Of a stretch of DNA of 64,000 nt, positions 52,225 to 62,015 are shown piece after piece (position 1 is the stretch's first letter; each line of letters begins with the position of its first letter). The position numbers and the translations under genes are program-made. Origin of the DNA: Mycolicibacterium sp. (GTDB taxonomy: Bacteria; Actinomycetota; Actinomycetes; Mycobacteriales; Mycobacteriaceae); assembly GCF_016462545.1 (NCBI RefSeq), contig NZ_JAEMTA010000001.1:506668-570667 (forward strand), given 5' to 3'. Below the pieces are notes generated by a model. It was not told the origin of the DNA. It ran no database searches and worked only from the letters and a program-made list of their open reading frames with translations.

Positions 52225-52653
52225 ATGCTGAGTCTGGAAGAGATCTCCGACCGCCTCGAAATACAGCAGCTCCTCGTCGACTACTCCACGGCGATCGATA
52301 CCCGTCGGTTCGACGACCTGGACCGGGTGTTCACCCCGGACGCGTACATCGACTACCGCGCGATGGGTGGCATCGACGGGAAGTTTCCCGAGGTGAAGAA
52401 GTGGCTGTCGGAGGTGCTGCCGAACTTTCCGGCGTACTCGCATCTGATCGGCAACTTCGACGTGAGGGTGACGCGCGCCGAGTCCGGGGACACCGCCACG
52501 TCCCGGATTCTATGCTTCAACCCGATGAAACTCGGAGACGACGGGCAGATCATGTTCTGCGGCCTCTGGTACGACGACGAGTTCATTCGCACAGCCGACG
52601 GCTGGCGGATGACCCGCCGCGTCGAGACGAAGTGCTTCGACCGGATCGTCTGA
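52225..52653 (+). CDS. SnoaL-like/NTF2-fold protein (Rv2910c-like)
   Basis: A 142-residue NTF2-like protein: LEIQQLLVDYSTAIDTRRFD, DLDRVFTPDAYIDYRAMGG and a final ADGWRMTRRVETK. These small cone-shaped folds serve as isomerases, dehydratases or binding proteins; the function is not known. Start ATG 52225. The position just before rpsP and the size fit Rv2910c of M. tuberculosis. The longer frame upstream runs through the M42 gene end and is not used. Confidence 0.85.
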   Translation: MLSLEEISDRLEIQQLLVDYSTAIDTRRFDDLDRVFTPDAYIDYRAMGGIDGKFPEVKKWLSEVLPNFPAYSHLIGNFDVRVTRAESGDTATSRILCFNPMKLGDDGQIMFCGLWYDDEFIRTADGWRMTRRVETKCFDRIV

Positions 52654-52696
52654 GCAAGCACCAGCGGTTTCGCGATTTCCGTCCGCGCGCCGGCCT

Positions 52697-52706
52697 CTGG
52701 CACAAT
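52697..52706 (+). promoter_or_regulatory. rpsP promoter box CTGGCACAAT
   Basis: The ten bases CTGGCACAAT, with CACAAT as a likely -10 element, lie 125 bases before the rpsP start. The same ten bases occur 155 bases before the rplS start (55904), so this looks like a conserved ribosomal-protein promoter with a long leader. Confidence 0.55.
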
Positions 52707-52830
52707 GGGCGGCTGTCTACCGCGCGACTCCGGCTGCGCGGCGGTCACACGTGCAAGGCAAGACCGGACCGGGCAATCCGCCCGAGTCGCTGAATTGCAA
52801 GCGCGGCAATCACAGGAGAATCGTTCGACC

Positions 52831-53304
52831 ATGGCTGTCAAGATCAAGCTCGCCCGCTTCGGCAAGATCCGCAATCCCCAGTACCGCATCGCCGTCGCCG
52901 ACGCGCGCAATCGCCGCGATGGCCGTGCCATCGAGGTCATCGGCAAGTACCACCCGAAGGAAGAGCCCAGCCTGATCGAGATCGACTCGGAGCGTGCGCA
53001 GTACTGGTTGAGCGTGGGCGCACAGCCCACCGAGCCCGTCCTCGCGCTGCTGAAGGTCACCGGTGACTGGCAGAAGTTCAAGGGCCTGCCGGGTGCCGAG
53101 GGCACGTTGAAGGTCAAGGAGCCCAAGGTCAGCAAGCTCGACCTGTTCAACGCGGCACTCGCCTCCGCCGACGACGCTCCCACCGGTGACGCGACGACGG
53201 CGAAGAAGAAGAAGGCGCCCGCCAAGAAGGACGAGGCCGGGTCCCCCGAGGTCGCCGAGGCGCCCGCTGAGGCACCCGCCGCCGCTGACGCCGCTGCCGA
53301 ATGA
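52831..53304 (+). CDS. rpsP: 30S ribosomal protein S16
   Basis: A 157-residue S16. The conserved part (about 1-110) has [19 protein letters not shown] and [20 protein letters not shown]. It is longer than the usual 80-90 residues because of an Ala/Pro/Lys-rich tail ([16 protein letters not shown]...) that mycobacterial S16 proteins also carry. Start ATG 52831 with AGGAGAA. It heads the operon with the KH protein, rimM and trmD, the standard order. Confidence 0.98.
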   Translation: MAVKIKLARFGKIRNPQYRIAVADARNRRDGRAIEVIGKYHPKEEPSLIEIDSERAQYWLSVGAQPTEPVLALLKVTGDWQKFKGLPGAEGTLKVKEPKVSKLDLFNAALASADDAPTGDATTAKKKKAPAKKDEAGSPEVAEAPAEAPAAADAAAE

Positions 53305-53543
53305 GCACTGTCGTCGTAGACGCCGTCGAGCACCTGGTGCGCGGCATCGTCGACAACCCGGATGACGTCCGCGTGGACATGGTGACCAACCGCCGAGGGC
53401 GCACCGTCGAGGTGCACGTGCACCCCGATGACCTCGGCAAGGTCATCGGCCGTGGTGGCCGGACCGCGACCGCACTGCGCACGCTGGTCGCGGGCATCGG
53501 CGGCCGTGGTATCCGCGTCGACGTGGTCGACACGGATCAATAG
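53301..53543 (+). CDS. KH-domain RNA-binding protein (KhpA-like)
   Basis: An 80-residue single KH-domain protein with the GxxG loop in [16 protein letters not shown] (about residues 49-64). It binds single-stranded RNA, probably near the ribosome, as YlqC/KhpA. ATG 53301 overlaps the rpsP stop (ATGA). Orthologue of Rv2908c by position. Confidence 0.95.
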   Translation: MSTVVVDAVEHLVRGIVDNPDDVRVDMVTNRRGRTVEVHVHPDDLGKVIGRGGRTATALRTLVAGIGGRGIRVDVVDTDQ

Positions 53544-53565
53544 AAGTCCAGTAGTCCACTCGATC

Positions 53566-54096
53566 ATGGACCTCGTCGTCGGACGTGTCGTCAAGGCGCA
53601 CGGAATCGGCGGCGAGGTCGTCGTCGACGTCCGCACCGACGATCCCTACGAGCGTTTCGCTCCGGGCACCTCGCTACGCGCCAGGGCTCGGGACAAGAGT
53701 GAGCGCACCCTCGTAGTGAATTCGATGCGCGAGCACGGTGGCCGTTTGTTGGTCCGCCTCGAGGGGGTGGCCAGTCGCGATTCCGCAGATGCCCTGCGCG
53801 GCAGTCTGTTCATCGTCGACACGGCCGATTTGCCGCCGATCGAGGATCCGGACGAGTTCTACGACCATCAACTCGAGGGGCTGCGCGTGCGCACCCTGAC
53901 CGGGACCGAGGTGGGGACCGTCGCCGAGGTGTTGCACACGGCGGCGGGGGAGATCCTGGCCGTGCGCCCCGTCGGCGGCGACGGCCCCGAGGTGCTCGTT
54001 CCCTTCGTCGGCGCGATCGTGACGGCGGTGTCCCTGGCCGATGGCGTCATCGACATCGACCCTCCCGACGGTCTGCTGGACCTGGACTCGATCTAG
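53566..54096 (+). CDS. rimM: Ribosome maturation factor RimM
   Basis: A 176-residue RimM. N-terminal domain [18 protein letters not shown]; the PRC-barrel part follows with [15 protein letters not shown] and [13 protein letters not shown]. It helps assemble the 30S head with S19. Start ATG 53566, 22 bases after the KH gene. It sits in the usual rpsP-KH-rimM-trmD order. Confidence 0.97.
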   Translation: MDLVVGRVVKAHGIGGEVVVDVRTDDPYERFAPGTSLRARARDKSERTLVVNSMREHGGRLLVRLEGVASRDSADALRGSLFIVDTADLPPIEDPDEFYDHQLEGLRVRTLTGTEVGTVAEVLHTAAGEILAVRPVGGDGPEVLVPFVGAIVTAVSLADGVIDIDPPDGLLDLDSI

Positions 54097-54103
54097 GTGC
54101 GTC

Positions 54104-54781
54104 ATGCGCATTGACGTCGTCACGATCTTTCCCGACTATCTCGATCCGCTCCGACAGTCGTTGCCGGGCAAGGCAATTGCCAACGGCATCATCGACATCG
54201 CGGTACACGATCTGCGGCGCTGGACGCACGACGTGCATCACTCGGTGGACGACTCCCCGTACGGCGGTGGTCCCGGCATGGTCATGAAGGCGCCCGTGTG
54301 GGGCGAGGCCCTCGACGACATATGCACCTCCGACACCCTTCTCGTCGTCCCGACGCCGGCGGGGCGATCGTTTCGGCAGGCCGACGCGCAGCGATGGAGC
54401 CACGAGGGGCACCTGGTCTTCGCCTGTGGGCGCTACGAGGGCATCGACCAACGCGTGGTCGACGATGCTGCCCGGAGGATGCGCGTCGAAGAGGTGTCCA
54501 TCGGCGACTACGTTCTGCCGGGTGGTGAATCCGCAACCCTCGTCATGATCGAGGCCGTCGTCCGCCTACTCCCCGACGTCCTCGGCAATCCCGTCTCGCA
54601 CCAGGATGATTCGCACTCGAACGGCTTGCTCGAAGGGCCGAGTTACACGCGGCCGCATACGTGGCGCGAGCTCGACGTACCACCCGTGCTGCTGTCCGGC
54701 GATCACGGCAAGGTGGCGGCATGGCGTCACGAGCAGGCGCTGCAGCGCACCCGTGAACGCAGACCGGACCTACTGACCTGA
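54104..54781 (+). CDS. trmD: tRNA (guanine-37-N1)-methyltransferase TrmD
   Basis: A 225-residue SPOUT enzyme with [45 protein letters not shown] and the knot region [17 protein letters not shown]. It methylates G37 of tRNAs ending in a purine-36 context and prevents frameshifting. Start ATG 54104, seven bases after rimM. Slightly shorter than E. coli TrmD (255), normal for actinobacteria. Confidence 0.98.
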   Translation: MRIDVVTIFPDYLDPLRQSLPGKAIANGIIDIAVHDLRRWTHDVHHSVDDSPYGGGPGMVMKAPVWGEALDDICTSDTLLVVPTPAGRSFRQADAQRWSHEGHLVFACGRYEGIDQRVVDDAARRMRVEEVSIGDYVLPGGESATLVMIEAVVRLLPDVLGNPVSHQDDSHSNGLLEGPSYTRPHTWRELDVPPVLLSGDHGKVAAWRHEQALQRTRERRPDLLT

Positions 54782-54782
54782 G

Positions 54783-55724
54783 TTAGATGCGTCCGCCGGG
54801 GAACATGGTCTTGACCGCCTCGGTGATGGTGGCCCGCGCATCGTCGGCGTCGGTGGCCTGCATCGAACTGATGGCCATGACATAGCGCCGATCCGAGCCG
54901 ATCACGCCGGTGGACACGTGCAGCCAGTCGGAGCCGATGCAGCACATCCATCCCTGCTTGACCGCCACGGGCTCGGCATAGAGGCCCTCGGGGATGCCGA
55001 ACCGCTGCGGATAGACGCCGCCGGTAACCATCCCGTCTGGTGCGGTCGGCGTGGATGCCGCCAGGTTGGCGACGATCACGCTCGCCTGTTCGGGGGGCAG
55101 TCCACCGGTGCCCTTCAGCATCATGTCGTAGTAGCGGACCAGATCGGTCACGGTGCTGACGGTGTTGAACCACCGACCATTGCTCGGCGCCTGCGTCGAG
55201 GACAACCCGTAGCGGGCGACCACCCGGTTGATGATCGCGCTCCCGCCGCTGCGGTTCCAGAACGTCTCGGCGGCGCTGTCATCGGATGAACGCAGCATTC
55301 GATCGAACGCCGCACGGTCGTCGGGGGAGAGTTGGGTTTGACCCTTGGACACCTGCAACAGCAGATCGTCGGCGATGAAGAGCTTGACCACCGAGGCGAT
55401 GGCTACGGTGCCCACCGCGCCGTTCGTGACGAGTTGCCCGGTGTTGCGATCCAAGACCGCGACGGTGATGTCGGCGCCGGAGCGAGCGGCTTCCGCGGTG
55501 GCTTGCCGCTCACGGACGTCCAGGCCGCTGAATGCGGCCGCGGGTTGGTCGGGCGGCGCCTCGGGCAGCGGGGCCATGCTGCCCAGCGGGGCGACCACGG
55601 TGAGCGGAGGTGACGCAGGCGCAGGCGCCGTGCCGTACACCCTGGCTTCGCACCCCGCCGCGACCGTCACCGTCGTGGCCGCCAACGCGGTGACCACCAG
55701 CAGCTTCGACGGCCGCCAGAACAT
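54783..55724 (-). CDS. LppW-like lipoprotein with a class A beta-lactamase-type fold
   Basis: About 313 residues. The signal peptide ends in a lipobox, TVTVAAGC, so it is a membrane-anchored lipoprotein. The rest resembles beta-lactamase class A folds: the SxxK-like motif is in IASVVKLF and a SDDSAAE region follows, but the later motifs are weak, so hydrolase activity is uncertain. Start ATG 55724 with AAGGGAGG upstream. It is convergent with trmD and divergent from rplS, as lppW (Rv2905) in M. tuberculosis. Confidence 0.85.
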   Translation of the reverse strand: MFWRPSKLLVVTALAATTVTVAAGCEARVYGTAPAPASPPLTVVAPLGSMAPLPEAPPDQPAAAFSGLDVRERQATAEAARSGADITVAVLDRNTGQLVTNGAVGTVAIASVVKLFIADDLLLQVSKGQTQLSPDDRAAFDRMLRSSDDSAAETFWNRSGGSAIINRVVARYGLSSTQAPSNGRWFNTVSTVTDLVRYYDMMLKGTGGLPPEQASVIVANLAASTPTAPDGMVTGGVYPQRFGIPEGLYAEPVAVKQGWMCCIGSDWLHVSTGVIGSDRRYVMAISSMQATDADDARATITEAVKTMFPGGRI

Positions 55725-56068
55725 GGCCCTCCCTTGACGAGTGAGAAGCGGGGGTTGACGAAGGTTCGCGCAAGGAGTGAAAGTCCTCACCCTCGGTAGC
55801 CAGCCTAACCGGTGACGGCCGTTGCCGCGCCCGCAGGCAGCATCCAAGTCGACGGTGTTGTTCACCCGGTGTTTGATTACGATTTCGTGGGTGAGGTGCC
55901 CGTCTGGCACAATCGACCAGTTGTCTGCGCACGGTGGGAACATTCACCCATCTGGTGCGAGATACGCGAGAACACCTCGGCCCGGCCACGCGTCGCACTT
56001 CGACGCGAAGCCCAAGGCCGTCGACGAGACCACGATCAACCGATCCGAACCACGAGGAAGTGTCACCG
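55725..56068. other. 344-base gap between lppW-like gene and rplS, holding the rplS promoter
   Basis: It holds the lppW-like start region at the left and the rplS promoter box (55904-55913) with a leader of about 150 bases. I see no gene in it. A leader RNA fold that binds L19 or S16 is possible but not shown. Confidence 0.55.
55904..55913 (+). promoter_or_regulatory. rplS promoter box CTGGCACAAT
   Basis: It is identical over ten bases to the box at 52697 before rpsP, 155 bases before the rplS start. Shared use for two ribosomal protein operons suggests a common sigma-A or growth-linked promoter type. Inferred. Confidence 0.55.
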
Positions 56069-56410
56069 ATGAACACCCTGGACTTCATCGACCAGCCGTC
56101 GCTACGCGACGACATCCCGGCCTTTAGCCCTGGCGACACCATCAACGTGCACGTGAAGGTCATCGAGGGTTCCAAGGAGCGCGTGCAGGTCTTCAAGGGC
56201 GTCGTCCTTCGCAGGCAGGGCGGCGGTGTCCGCGAGACCTTCACCGTGCGCAAGGAGAGCTACGGCGTCGGCGTCGAGCGGACCTTCCCGGTGCACTCCC
56301 CGAACATCGATCACATCGACGTCGTCACCCGCGGTGACGTGCGACGCGCCAAGCTGTACTACCTGCGCGAGCTCCGTGGCAAGAAGGCCAAGATCAAGGA
56401 AAAGCGCTGA
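56069..56410 (+). CDS. rplS: 50S ribosomal protein L19
   Basis: A 113-residue L19 with [39 protein letters not shown], and [20 protein letters not shown]. It sits at the 30S-50S interface. Start ATG 56069; length is normal. It is followed by lepB and rnhB. Confidence 0.98.
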   Translation: MNTLDFIDQPSLRDDIPAFSPGDTINVHVKVIEGSKERVQVFKGVVLRRQGGGVRETFTVRKESYGVGVERTFPVHSPNIDHIDVVTRGDVRRAKLYYLRELRGKKAKIKEKR

Positions 56411-56496
56411 TTGGCGTTTGGGTCTCGACCGGACGGGTGTGACGGTTGGACCCCGAGCAGCGCGGTGCCGAGCGTCGCGCTGGCTACTCTGAGGGC

Positions 56497-57324
56497 GTGA
56501 CCGACGCGACCAACGCCTCTGACGCGACCGATTCCACCGACGTCAGCGACGTCGAAGCGGACATCGACGGCGACGCCGAGCAGCCGAAGAAGAAGCGTGG
56601 TGCCGTTCGCGAAGCCGCGATCCTCCTCAGCATCGCCCTCGTTCTGTACTACGTGATGCTGACGTTCGTCGCGCGGCCGTACCTCATTCCGTCGGAGTCG
56701 ATGGAGCCCACGCTGCACGGCTGCACCGGTTGTGTCGGTGACCGCATCATGGTGGACAAGGTGACCTACCGATTCACCTCGCCGGAGCCCGGCGACGTCG
56801 TCGTCTTCAAGGGTCCGCCGGCGTGGAACGTCGGCTACAAGTCCATCCGCTCGGACAGCACCCCGATCCGTTGGATGCAGAACGCGCTCTCGTTCATCGG
56901 CTTCGTCCCGCCCGACGAGAACGATCTGGTGAAGCGCGTCATCGCGACGGGTGGACAGACGGTCGAGTGCCGGGCCACCACGGGATTGACGGTCGATGGC
57001 AAGAAGCTCAACGAGCCGTACCTGGACGTCAACACGATGATGGCCGATCCGCAGATCTATCCGTGTCTCGGCAATGAGTTCGGGCCCGTCAAGGTCCCCG
57101 AGAACCGGCTGTGGGTGATGGGCGACAACCGCACCCACTCGGCGGACTCTCGCGCGCACTGCACCAACCTGCCCGCCGACGCCCAGAAGGGCCTGTTGTG
57201 CACGGGTGACCCGATGGCCGGAACGGTTCCCGTCGACAACGTGATCGGCAAGGCGCGGTTCATCGCGTGGCCGCCGGGCCGGTGGGGCAGCGTGTCGGCC
57301 ATCAATCCGCAGACCTCGCAGTAG
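56497..57324 (+). CDS. lepB: Signal peptidase I (LepB)
   Basis: About 275 residues. An acidic, Ser/Thr-rich cytoplasmic tail is followed by one membrane helix ([17 protein letters not shown]), then the catalytic Ser in SESMEPT (about residue 68) and the catalytic Lys in [10 protein letters not shown] (about residue 146). [12 protein letters not shown] is the conserved C-terminal box. It cuts Sec and Tat signal peptides outside the membrane. GTG 56497 with GAGGG is chosen; TTG 56446 gives a longer form. Confidence 0.97.
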   Translation: MTDATNASDATDSTDVSDVEADIDGDAEQPKKKRGAVREAAILLSIALVLYYVMLTFVARPYLIPSESMEPTLHGCTGCVGDRIMVDKVTYRFTSPEPGDVVVFKGPPAWNVGYKSIRSDSTPIRWMQNALSFIGFVPPDENDLVKRVIATGGQTVECRATTGLTVDGKKLNEPYLDVNTMMADPQIYPCLGNEFGPVKVPENRLWVMGDNRTHSADSRAHCTNLPADAQKGLLCTGDPMAGTVPVDNVIGKARFIAWPPGRWGSVSAINPQTSQ

Positions 57325-57332
57325 GAGCCCTC

Positions 57333-58067
57333 TTGCCGGCGACTTGGCCGCCTCGAGCCGTGATCCGCAAGTCCGCGGGCCTGCGCACAATTGAATCCGC
57401 GCTGTACCGCGGCGGTCTCGGCCCGGTGGCGGGCGTCGATGAAGTGGGGCGCGGTGCCTGCGCGGGACCCCTCGTCGTGGCGGCGTGCGTGCTCGGTCCG
57501 AACCGGTTGGAGAGCCTGTCGGCGCTCGACGATTCGAAGAAGCTCAACGAACGTGAACGCGAGCGGCTGTTTCCGTTGATTCGCCGCTACGCGCTGGCCT
57601 ATCACGTCGTGTTCATCCCGTCTCGGGAAGTGGATCGACGAGGGGTCCACGTAGCCAACATCGAAGGCATGCGCCGGGCCGTGGCCGGGTTGTCGGTTCG
57701 GCCGGGGTACGTCCTGAGCGACGGGTTCCGGGTGCCCGGCTTGCCGATGCCGTCCTTGCCGGTGGTGGGCGGTGACGCCGCCGCGGCCTGCATCGCCGCG
57801 GCCAGTGTGCTCGCCAAGGTGAGCCGTGATCGGCTCATGGTGCAGATGGACTCCCAGCATCCCGGGTACGGCTTCGCCGTGCACAAGGGCTACAGCACCG
57901 CGTTCCACACGGCGGCCCTCGCCGACCGCGGCCCCTGCAGCGAGCACCGATATTCGTTCATCAACGTTCGCAGACTGGTACCCGCGGGTGCACCCGACGG
58001 GAGGCCGGGCGGCGCGCCGAACGGGGCTGAGGAAAGATGTATCGAACACCGACCGGAGGACCACTGA
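57333..58067 (+). CDS. rnhB: Ribonuclease HII
   Basis: A 244-residue RNase HII with [20 protein letters not shown] (first Asp-Glu), [15 protein letters not shown], and [20 protein letters not shown]. It removes ribonucleotides from DNA. TTG 57333 with AGGAG upstream gives the [12 protein letters not shown]-terminus known from mycobacteria. It has a C-terminal extension after the conserved SFINVRR. Confidence 0.97.
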   Translation: MPATWPPRAVIRKSAGLRTIESALYRGGLGPVAGVDEVGRGACAGPLVVAACVLGPNRLESLSALDDSKKLNERERERLFPLIRRYALAYHVVFIPSREVDRRGVHVANIEGMRRAVAGLSVRPGYVLSDGFRVPGLPMPSLPVVGGDAAAACIAAASVLAKVSRDRLMVQMDSQHPGYGFAVHKGYSTAFHTAALADRGPCSEHRYSFINVRRLVPAGAPDGRPGGAPNGAEERCIEHRPEDH

Positions 58068-58071
58068 ACCG

Positions 58072-58377
58072 ATGAGTGCCGAAGATCTCGAGAAGTACGA
58101 GACCGAGATGGAGCTCTCGCTGTACCGCGAATACAAGGACATCGTGGGGCAGTTCAGTTACGTCGTGGAGACCGAGCGTCGCTTCTATCTCGCCAACAGC
58201 GTCGAACTGGTTCCGCGCAATGCCGACGGCGAGGTCTATTTCGAACTACGCCTGGCCGACGCGTGGGTGTGGGACATGTACCGTCCGGCCCGCTTCGTCA
58301 AACAGGTCAGGGTGATCACCTTCAAGGACGTCAACATCGAAGAGGTCGAGAAGCCCGAGCTGCGGCTACCCGACTGA
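58072..58377 (+). CDS. DUF2469 family protein (Rv2901c-like)
   Basis: A 101-residue conserved actinobacterial protein with EDLEKYETEMELSLYREYKD and VELVPRNADGEVYFELRLAD. It is strongly conserved next to rnhB in mycobacteria; the function is unknown. ATG 58072 is four bases after rnhB. Confidence 0.93.
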   Translation: MSAEDLEKYETEMELSLYREYKDIVGQFSYVVETERRFYLANSVELVPRNADGEVYFELRLADAWVWDMYRPARFVKQVRVITFKDVNIEEVEKPELRLPD

Positions 58378-58386
58378 GTCGACGAC

Positions 58387-59196
58387 ATGGCCGAGGACCG
58401 AACTCCCGTCGCGATCGTCACCGGCGCCAGCCGTGGTGCGGGACGGGGCATCGCCACCGCACTGCTGCACGCGGGATGGCGCGTCTACCTGACGGGCCGG
58501 ACGGTCCTCGACGTCGGTGACGGTGGGATCGCCGTCGCCGTCGACCATCGGGACGACGCTCAGGTCGCTGCGCTGTTCGGCCGCGTCGTCGACGAATCCG
58601 GCTCGCTGGACCTCCTGGTCAACAACGCGGCCGCGATCCACGACGAGCTGACCGGTTCAAAGCCGTTCTGGGAGAAGCCACTCGAGCTGGCCGACGTGCT
58701 CGACGTGGGACTGCGATCGTCGTATGTCGCGTCCTGGCACGCCGCACCGCTCATGGTGGCCCAGGGCCGCGGGCTCATCGCGTTCACCTCGTCGCCCGGC
58801 TCGGTCTGCTACATGCACGGCCCGGCCTACGGAGCGCAGAAGGCGGGTGTGGACAAGCTGGCCGCCGACATGGCCGTCGACTTCGCGGGCACCGGCGTCA
58901 CGACGGTGTCCATCTGGATGGGGATCTTGCTGACCGAGGCCTTCCGCCGCGCCTTCGACGGACATCCGGATGCCTTGGCGAGGACCGCCCTGCACGCGGA
59001 GACTCCCGAGTTCACGGGGCGCCTCGTCGATGCGCTGTACCGGGACGCCGCGCTGGCGGAACTGAGTGGTCAGACGCTGATCGGCGCCGAGCTTGCGACG
59101 CGGTACGGCATCACCGACACCGATGGACGCCGGCCGCCGTCGCACCGCGACGCCCTCGGCGCGCCACGGATTCCGTCGACTGTGGTGGTGCGCTGA
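58387..59196 (+). CDS. SDR family oxidoreductase
   Basis: A 269-residue short-chain dehydrogenase with VTGASRGAGRGIATALL (residues 11-27), NNAAAIHDE, and the active-site Tyr-Lys near YGAQKAGVDKLAADM. Substrate unknown. Start ATG 58387. It begins the accessory part after the core rplS-rnhB block. Confidence 0.9.
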   Translation: MAEDRTPVAIVTGASRGAGRGIATALLHAGWRVYLTGRTVLDVGDGGIAVAVDHRDDAQVAALFGRVVDESGSLDLLVNNAAAIHDELTGSKPFWEKPLELADVLDVGLRSSYVASWHAAPLMVAQGRGLIAFTSSPGSVCYMHGPAYGAQKAGVDKLAADMAVDFAGTGVTTVSIWMGILLTEAFRRAFDGHPDALARTALHAETPEFTGRLVDALYRDAALAELSGQTLIGAELATRYGITDTDGRRPPSHRDALGAPRIPSTVVVR

Positions 59197-59230
59197 CGCC
59201 GACGCCGCCGCGACTTGCCACACTGGATGA

Positions 59231-60004
59231 ATGCGCAAGACACCGCAGTGCTGGCTCACCGACATGGATGGCGTTCTCGTACACGAGGAGCGTGCGCTTC
59301 CGGGCGCCGCGGAGTTCCTGCAACGCCTGGTGGAGAAGAAGCGACCCTTCCTGGTGCTGACGAACAACTCGATCTTCACCCCGCGTGACCTGGCGGCCCG
59401 CCTGCTGCGGTCCGGTCTGGAGGTCCCGGAGGCCGCGATCTGGACCTCGGCGCTGGCGACCGCGGCCTTCCTGCACGATCAGCTGCCCGGCGGTTCGGCG
59501 TACGTCATCGGCGAGGCGGGTCTAACGACAGCGCTGCACGAGGTGGGATACACGCTGACCGACACCGGACCCGACTTCGTGGTGCTCGGCGAGACGCGAA
59601 CGTACTCCTTCGAGGCGATCACCAAGGCAATCCGGCTCATCGGCGCCGGGGCTCGCTTCATCGCCACCAATCCCGATGTGACCGGGCCCTCCGCGGAGGG
59701 GCCGACGCCCGCCACCGGTTCGGTCGCGGCGCTCATCACCAAGGCCACGGGCCGGGAGCCCTACTTCGTCGGCAAGCCGAATCCCATGATGTTCCGCAGT
59801 GCGCTCAACCGCATCGAGGGTCACTCGGAGAGCACCTTCATGGTGGGCGACCGGATGGACACCGACGTCGTGGCCGGTATCGAGGCCGGTCTGGAGACCA
59901 TCCTGGTGCTGACCGGGTCGACGACGATGACCGACATCGAGAAGTATCCGTTCCGGCCGAGTCGGGTACTCGACTCCATTGCAGACGCCGTCGATCTGAT
60001 CTGA
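59231..60004 (+). CDS. HAD-IIA family phosphatase (NagD-like)
   Basis: A 257-residue HAD phosphatase with the nucleophile motif TDMDGVLVHEE (residues 9-19), LTNNS, and MVGDRMDTDVVAGIEAG. The capped HAD-IIA type acts on sugar phosphates or nucleotides. Its stop overlaps the CoA-transferase start (TGATG). Confidence 0.93.
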   Translation: MRKTPQCWLTDMDGVLVHEERALPGAAEFLQRLVEKKRPFLVLTNNSIFTPRDLAARLLRSGLEVPEAAIWTSALATAAFLHDQLPGGSAYVIGEAGLTTALHEVGYTLTDTGPDFVVLGETRTYSFEAITKAIRLIGAGARFIATNPDVTGPSAEGPTPATGSVAALITKATGREPYFVGKPNPMMFRSALNRIEGHSESTFMVGDRMDTDVVAGIEAGLETILVLTGSTTMTDIEKYPFRPSRVLDSIADAVDLI

Positions 60005-61200
60005 TGGCTGACCTCACTCAGCCCCTGGCCGGGGTGCGGATCATCGAGATCTCGAGCTTCGTCGCCGTCCCACTAGCGGGAATGACCCTGGCGCAATTGG
60101 GCGCCGAGGTGATTCGCGTCGATCCCGTCGGTGGGGCCGCGGACTACCACCGCTGGCCGTTGACCGACGACGGCGAGAGCATCTACTGGGCCGGGCTCAA
60201 CAAGGGCAAGCTGTCCGCCGCGATCGACGTGCGATCGGACGGGGGACGGGAGCTCATCACGCGGCTGATCATCGACAGCGGCATTCTGATCACGAATGTG
60301 GCTGGGCGACAGTGGCATTCGTACGACACGTTGGTGGCCGCGCGGCCGGACCTGATTCACGTCGAGGTGTCGGGTCGCGCCGACGGCGGCACCGGTGTCG
60401 ACTACACGGTCAATGCGGGCATCGGTTTTCCCCTGGTCACCGGAGCTGCCGGCTCCGCGGACCCGGTCAACCACGTCCTGCCCGCCTGGGACGTCACCTG
60501 CGGGCTGTACGTCGCGCTTGCCGTGATGGCCGCGCTGAGGCATCGCGACGCCACCGGGGAAGGTCAGCGCGTCGGCGTTCCCCTGGAGAACGTGGCACTC
60601 GCTACGGCGGGCAACCTCGGCTTCCTGACCGAGGTCATGGTCAACGGCGTCGAGCGCGAGCGCATCGGCAACTCGATCTACGGCCAGTACGGTCAGGCGT
60701 TCGCCAGCGCGGACGGCGCGTCCTTCATGATCGTCGCGCTCACGGGTCGGCACTTTCGTGACTTGGCCGAGGTGACGGGGACGACGAAAGCCGTTGCTGC
60801 ACTTGGTGACGCACTAGGTGCAGACTTCACCGACGAGGGACAACGGTATCGGCACCGAGACGCGCTCACGGGACTGTTCACGGTGTGGTTCACCGGGCAC
60901 ACCGCGGATGAGATCACCGCAGCCCTGTCGGCGACGTCGATCCTGTGGGAGCGCTATCGCACCTTCGGCGAGACCGTAGCCGACCCCAAGGTCACCGAGA
61001 ACCCGCTGTTCAGCACGCTCGATCAACCGCGGATTGGCGAATACCTAGCGCCAGCACTGCCTGTGGCGGTCAATGGTGCCTACCGGCCCGCGGTGCCGTC
61101 ACCGGCTCTCGGCGACCACACCGTCGACGTGCTTCGGGAGCGGCTGGCGTTGTCCGATGCCGAGATCAATCGGCTGACCGAGGCAGGCACCGTCGCGTGA
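60004..61200 (+). CDS. CaiB/BaiF family (class III) CoA-transferase, second copy
   Basis: A 398-residue protein with AGVRIIEISSFVAVPLAGMTL, GAEVIRVDPVGGAADYHRWP and IYWAGLNKGKLSAAIDVRS. It probably transfers CoA to a carboxylate. It is coupled to the HAD gene upstream (TGATG) and to the TesB-like thioesterase downstream (GTGA). The pairing of CoA-transferase and thioesterase controls acyl-CoA entry and release. Confidence 0.92.
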   Translation: MADLTQPLAGVRIIEISSFVAVPLAGMTLAQLGAEVIRVDPVGGAADYHRWPLTDDGESIYWAGLNKGKLSAAIDVRSDGGRELITRLIIDSGILITNVAGRQWHSYDTLVAARPDLIHVEVSGRADGGTGVDYTVNAGIGFPLVTGAAGSADPVNHVLPAWDVTCGLYVALAVMAALRHRDATGEGQRVGVPLENVALATAGNLGFLTEVMVNGVERERIGNSIYGQYGQAFASADGASFMIVALTGRHFRDLAEVTGTTKAVAALGDALGADFTDEGQRYRHRDALTGLFTVWFTGHTADEITAALSATSILWERYRTFGETVADPKVTENPLFSTLDQPRIGEYLAPALPVAVNGAYRPAVPSPALGDHTVDVLRERLALSDAEINRLTEAGTVA

Positions 61201-62015
61201 GTGCGCTGCTGCGCCTGCTCGACCTCCGTCCGGGAGCGTCGGAGGATGACTGGATCGGTCCGGCGAGCGGGCCGGAGGGCAAGCGCTCGTTCGGTGGCCA
61301 GTTCATGGCCCAGACCCTGGTCGCCGCCGCTCGCACCGTCGAGCCGGTCAAACTGCCCACCAGCATGCACCTGCAATTCCTGCGGGGCGGCGAGGCGGGT
61401 GACGAGGTCGAGTACGCCGTGCAGCGGGTGTTCGACGGACGAACCGCCTCGGCCCGCCGCGTGGAGTCTCGTCAAGCCGGCCGCCTGATGACCGTGGCGA
61501 CCGTCTCGTTCTCCGTGCCGCTGCCCGGTCCCGAGCACGGCCGGCTCGGCGTGATGCCGCAGGATCCCGAGACGCTGCCGCGCACCGGTCCCATCGGGCC
61601 TGCTCCGTCGATGCCGTTGGACGAGATCGACATTCGCGTCGTCGACGACTGGTCGACCGGCAAGTTCATCCGGCGCCTCTGGTGGCGGGTCGAGGTGCCC
61701 GTCCCCGATGACCCGTTGGTGCACGATGTCATCGCGGCATACGTGTGCGACGTCTACATGATCGATCCCGCGTTGCAGGTGCACGGTCACTCGATGCGGG
61801 CGCGGACCCACCGCAGCGGCACCACGGACTCGTCGATCTGGTTCCATCGACGGGTGCGGGCGGACCACTGGAATCTGCTGGAGACCACATCGCCCGCGGC
61901 GGCCCGCGGCCGAGGCGTGATCACGGGCAGCCTCATCGGTGCGGATGGCGAGATCGCCGCCACCGTGGCGCAGGAGGGTCTCATCGCCGAGCGGGAGCAG
62001 CCCTCCGAAGGCTGA
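61197..62015 (+). CDS. Acyl-CoA thioesterase, TesB-like
   Basis: A 272-residue double hot-dog thioesterase with SFGGQFMAQTLVAAARTV, SMHLQFLRGG, RRVESRQAGRLM in the first hot dog and SMRARTHRSGTTDSSIWFHR in the second. It hydrolyses acyl-CoA to free acid and CoA. Start GTG 61197. Its last 35 bases overlap the end of the convergent ligase fusion. Confidence 0.92.
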   Translation: MSALLRLLDLRPGASEDDWIGPASGPEGKRSFGGQFMAQTLVAAARTVEPVKLPTSMHLQFLRGGEAGDEVEYAVQRVFDGRTASARRVESRQAGRLMTVATVSFSVPLPGPEHGRLGVMPQDPETLPRTGPIGPAPSMPLDEIDIRVVDDWSTGKFIRRLWWRVEVPVPDDPLVHDVIAAYVCDVYMIDPALQVHGHSMRARTHRSGTTDSSIWFHRRVRADHWNLLETTSPAAARGRGVITGSLIGADGEIAATVAQEGLIAEREQPSEG

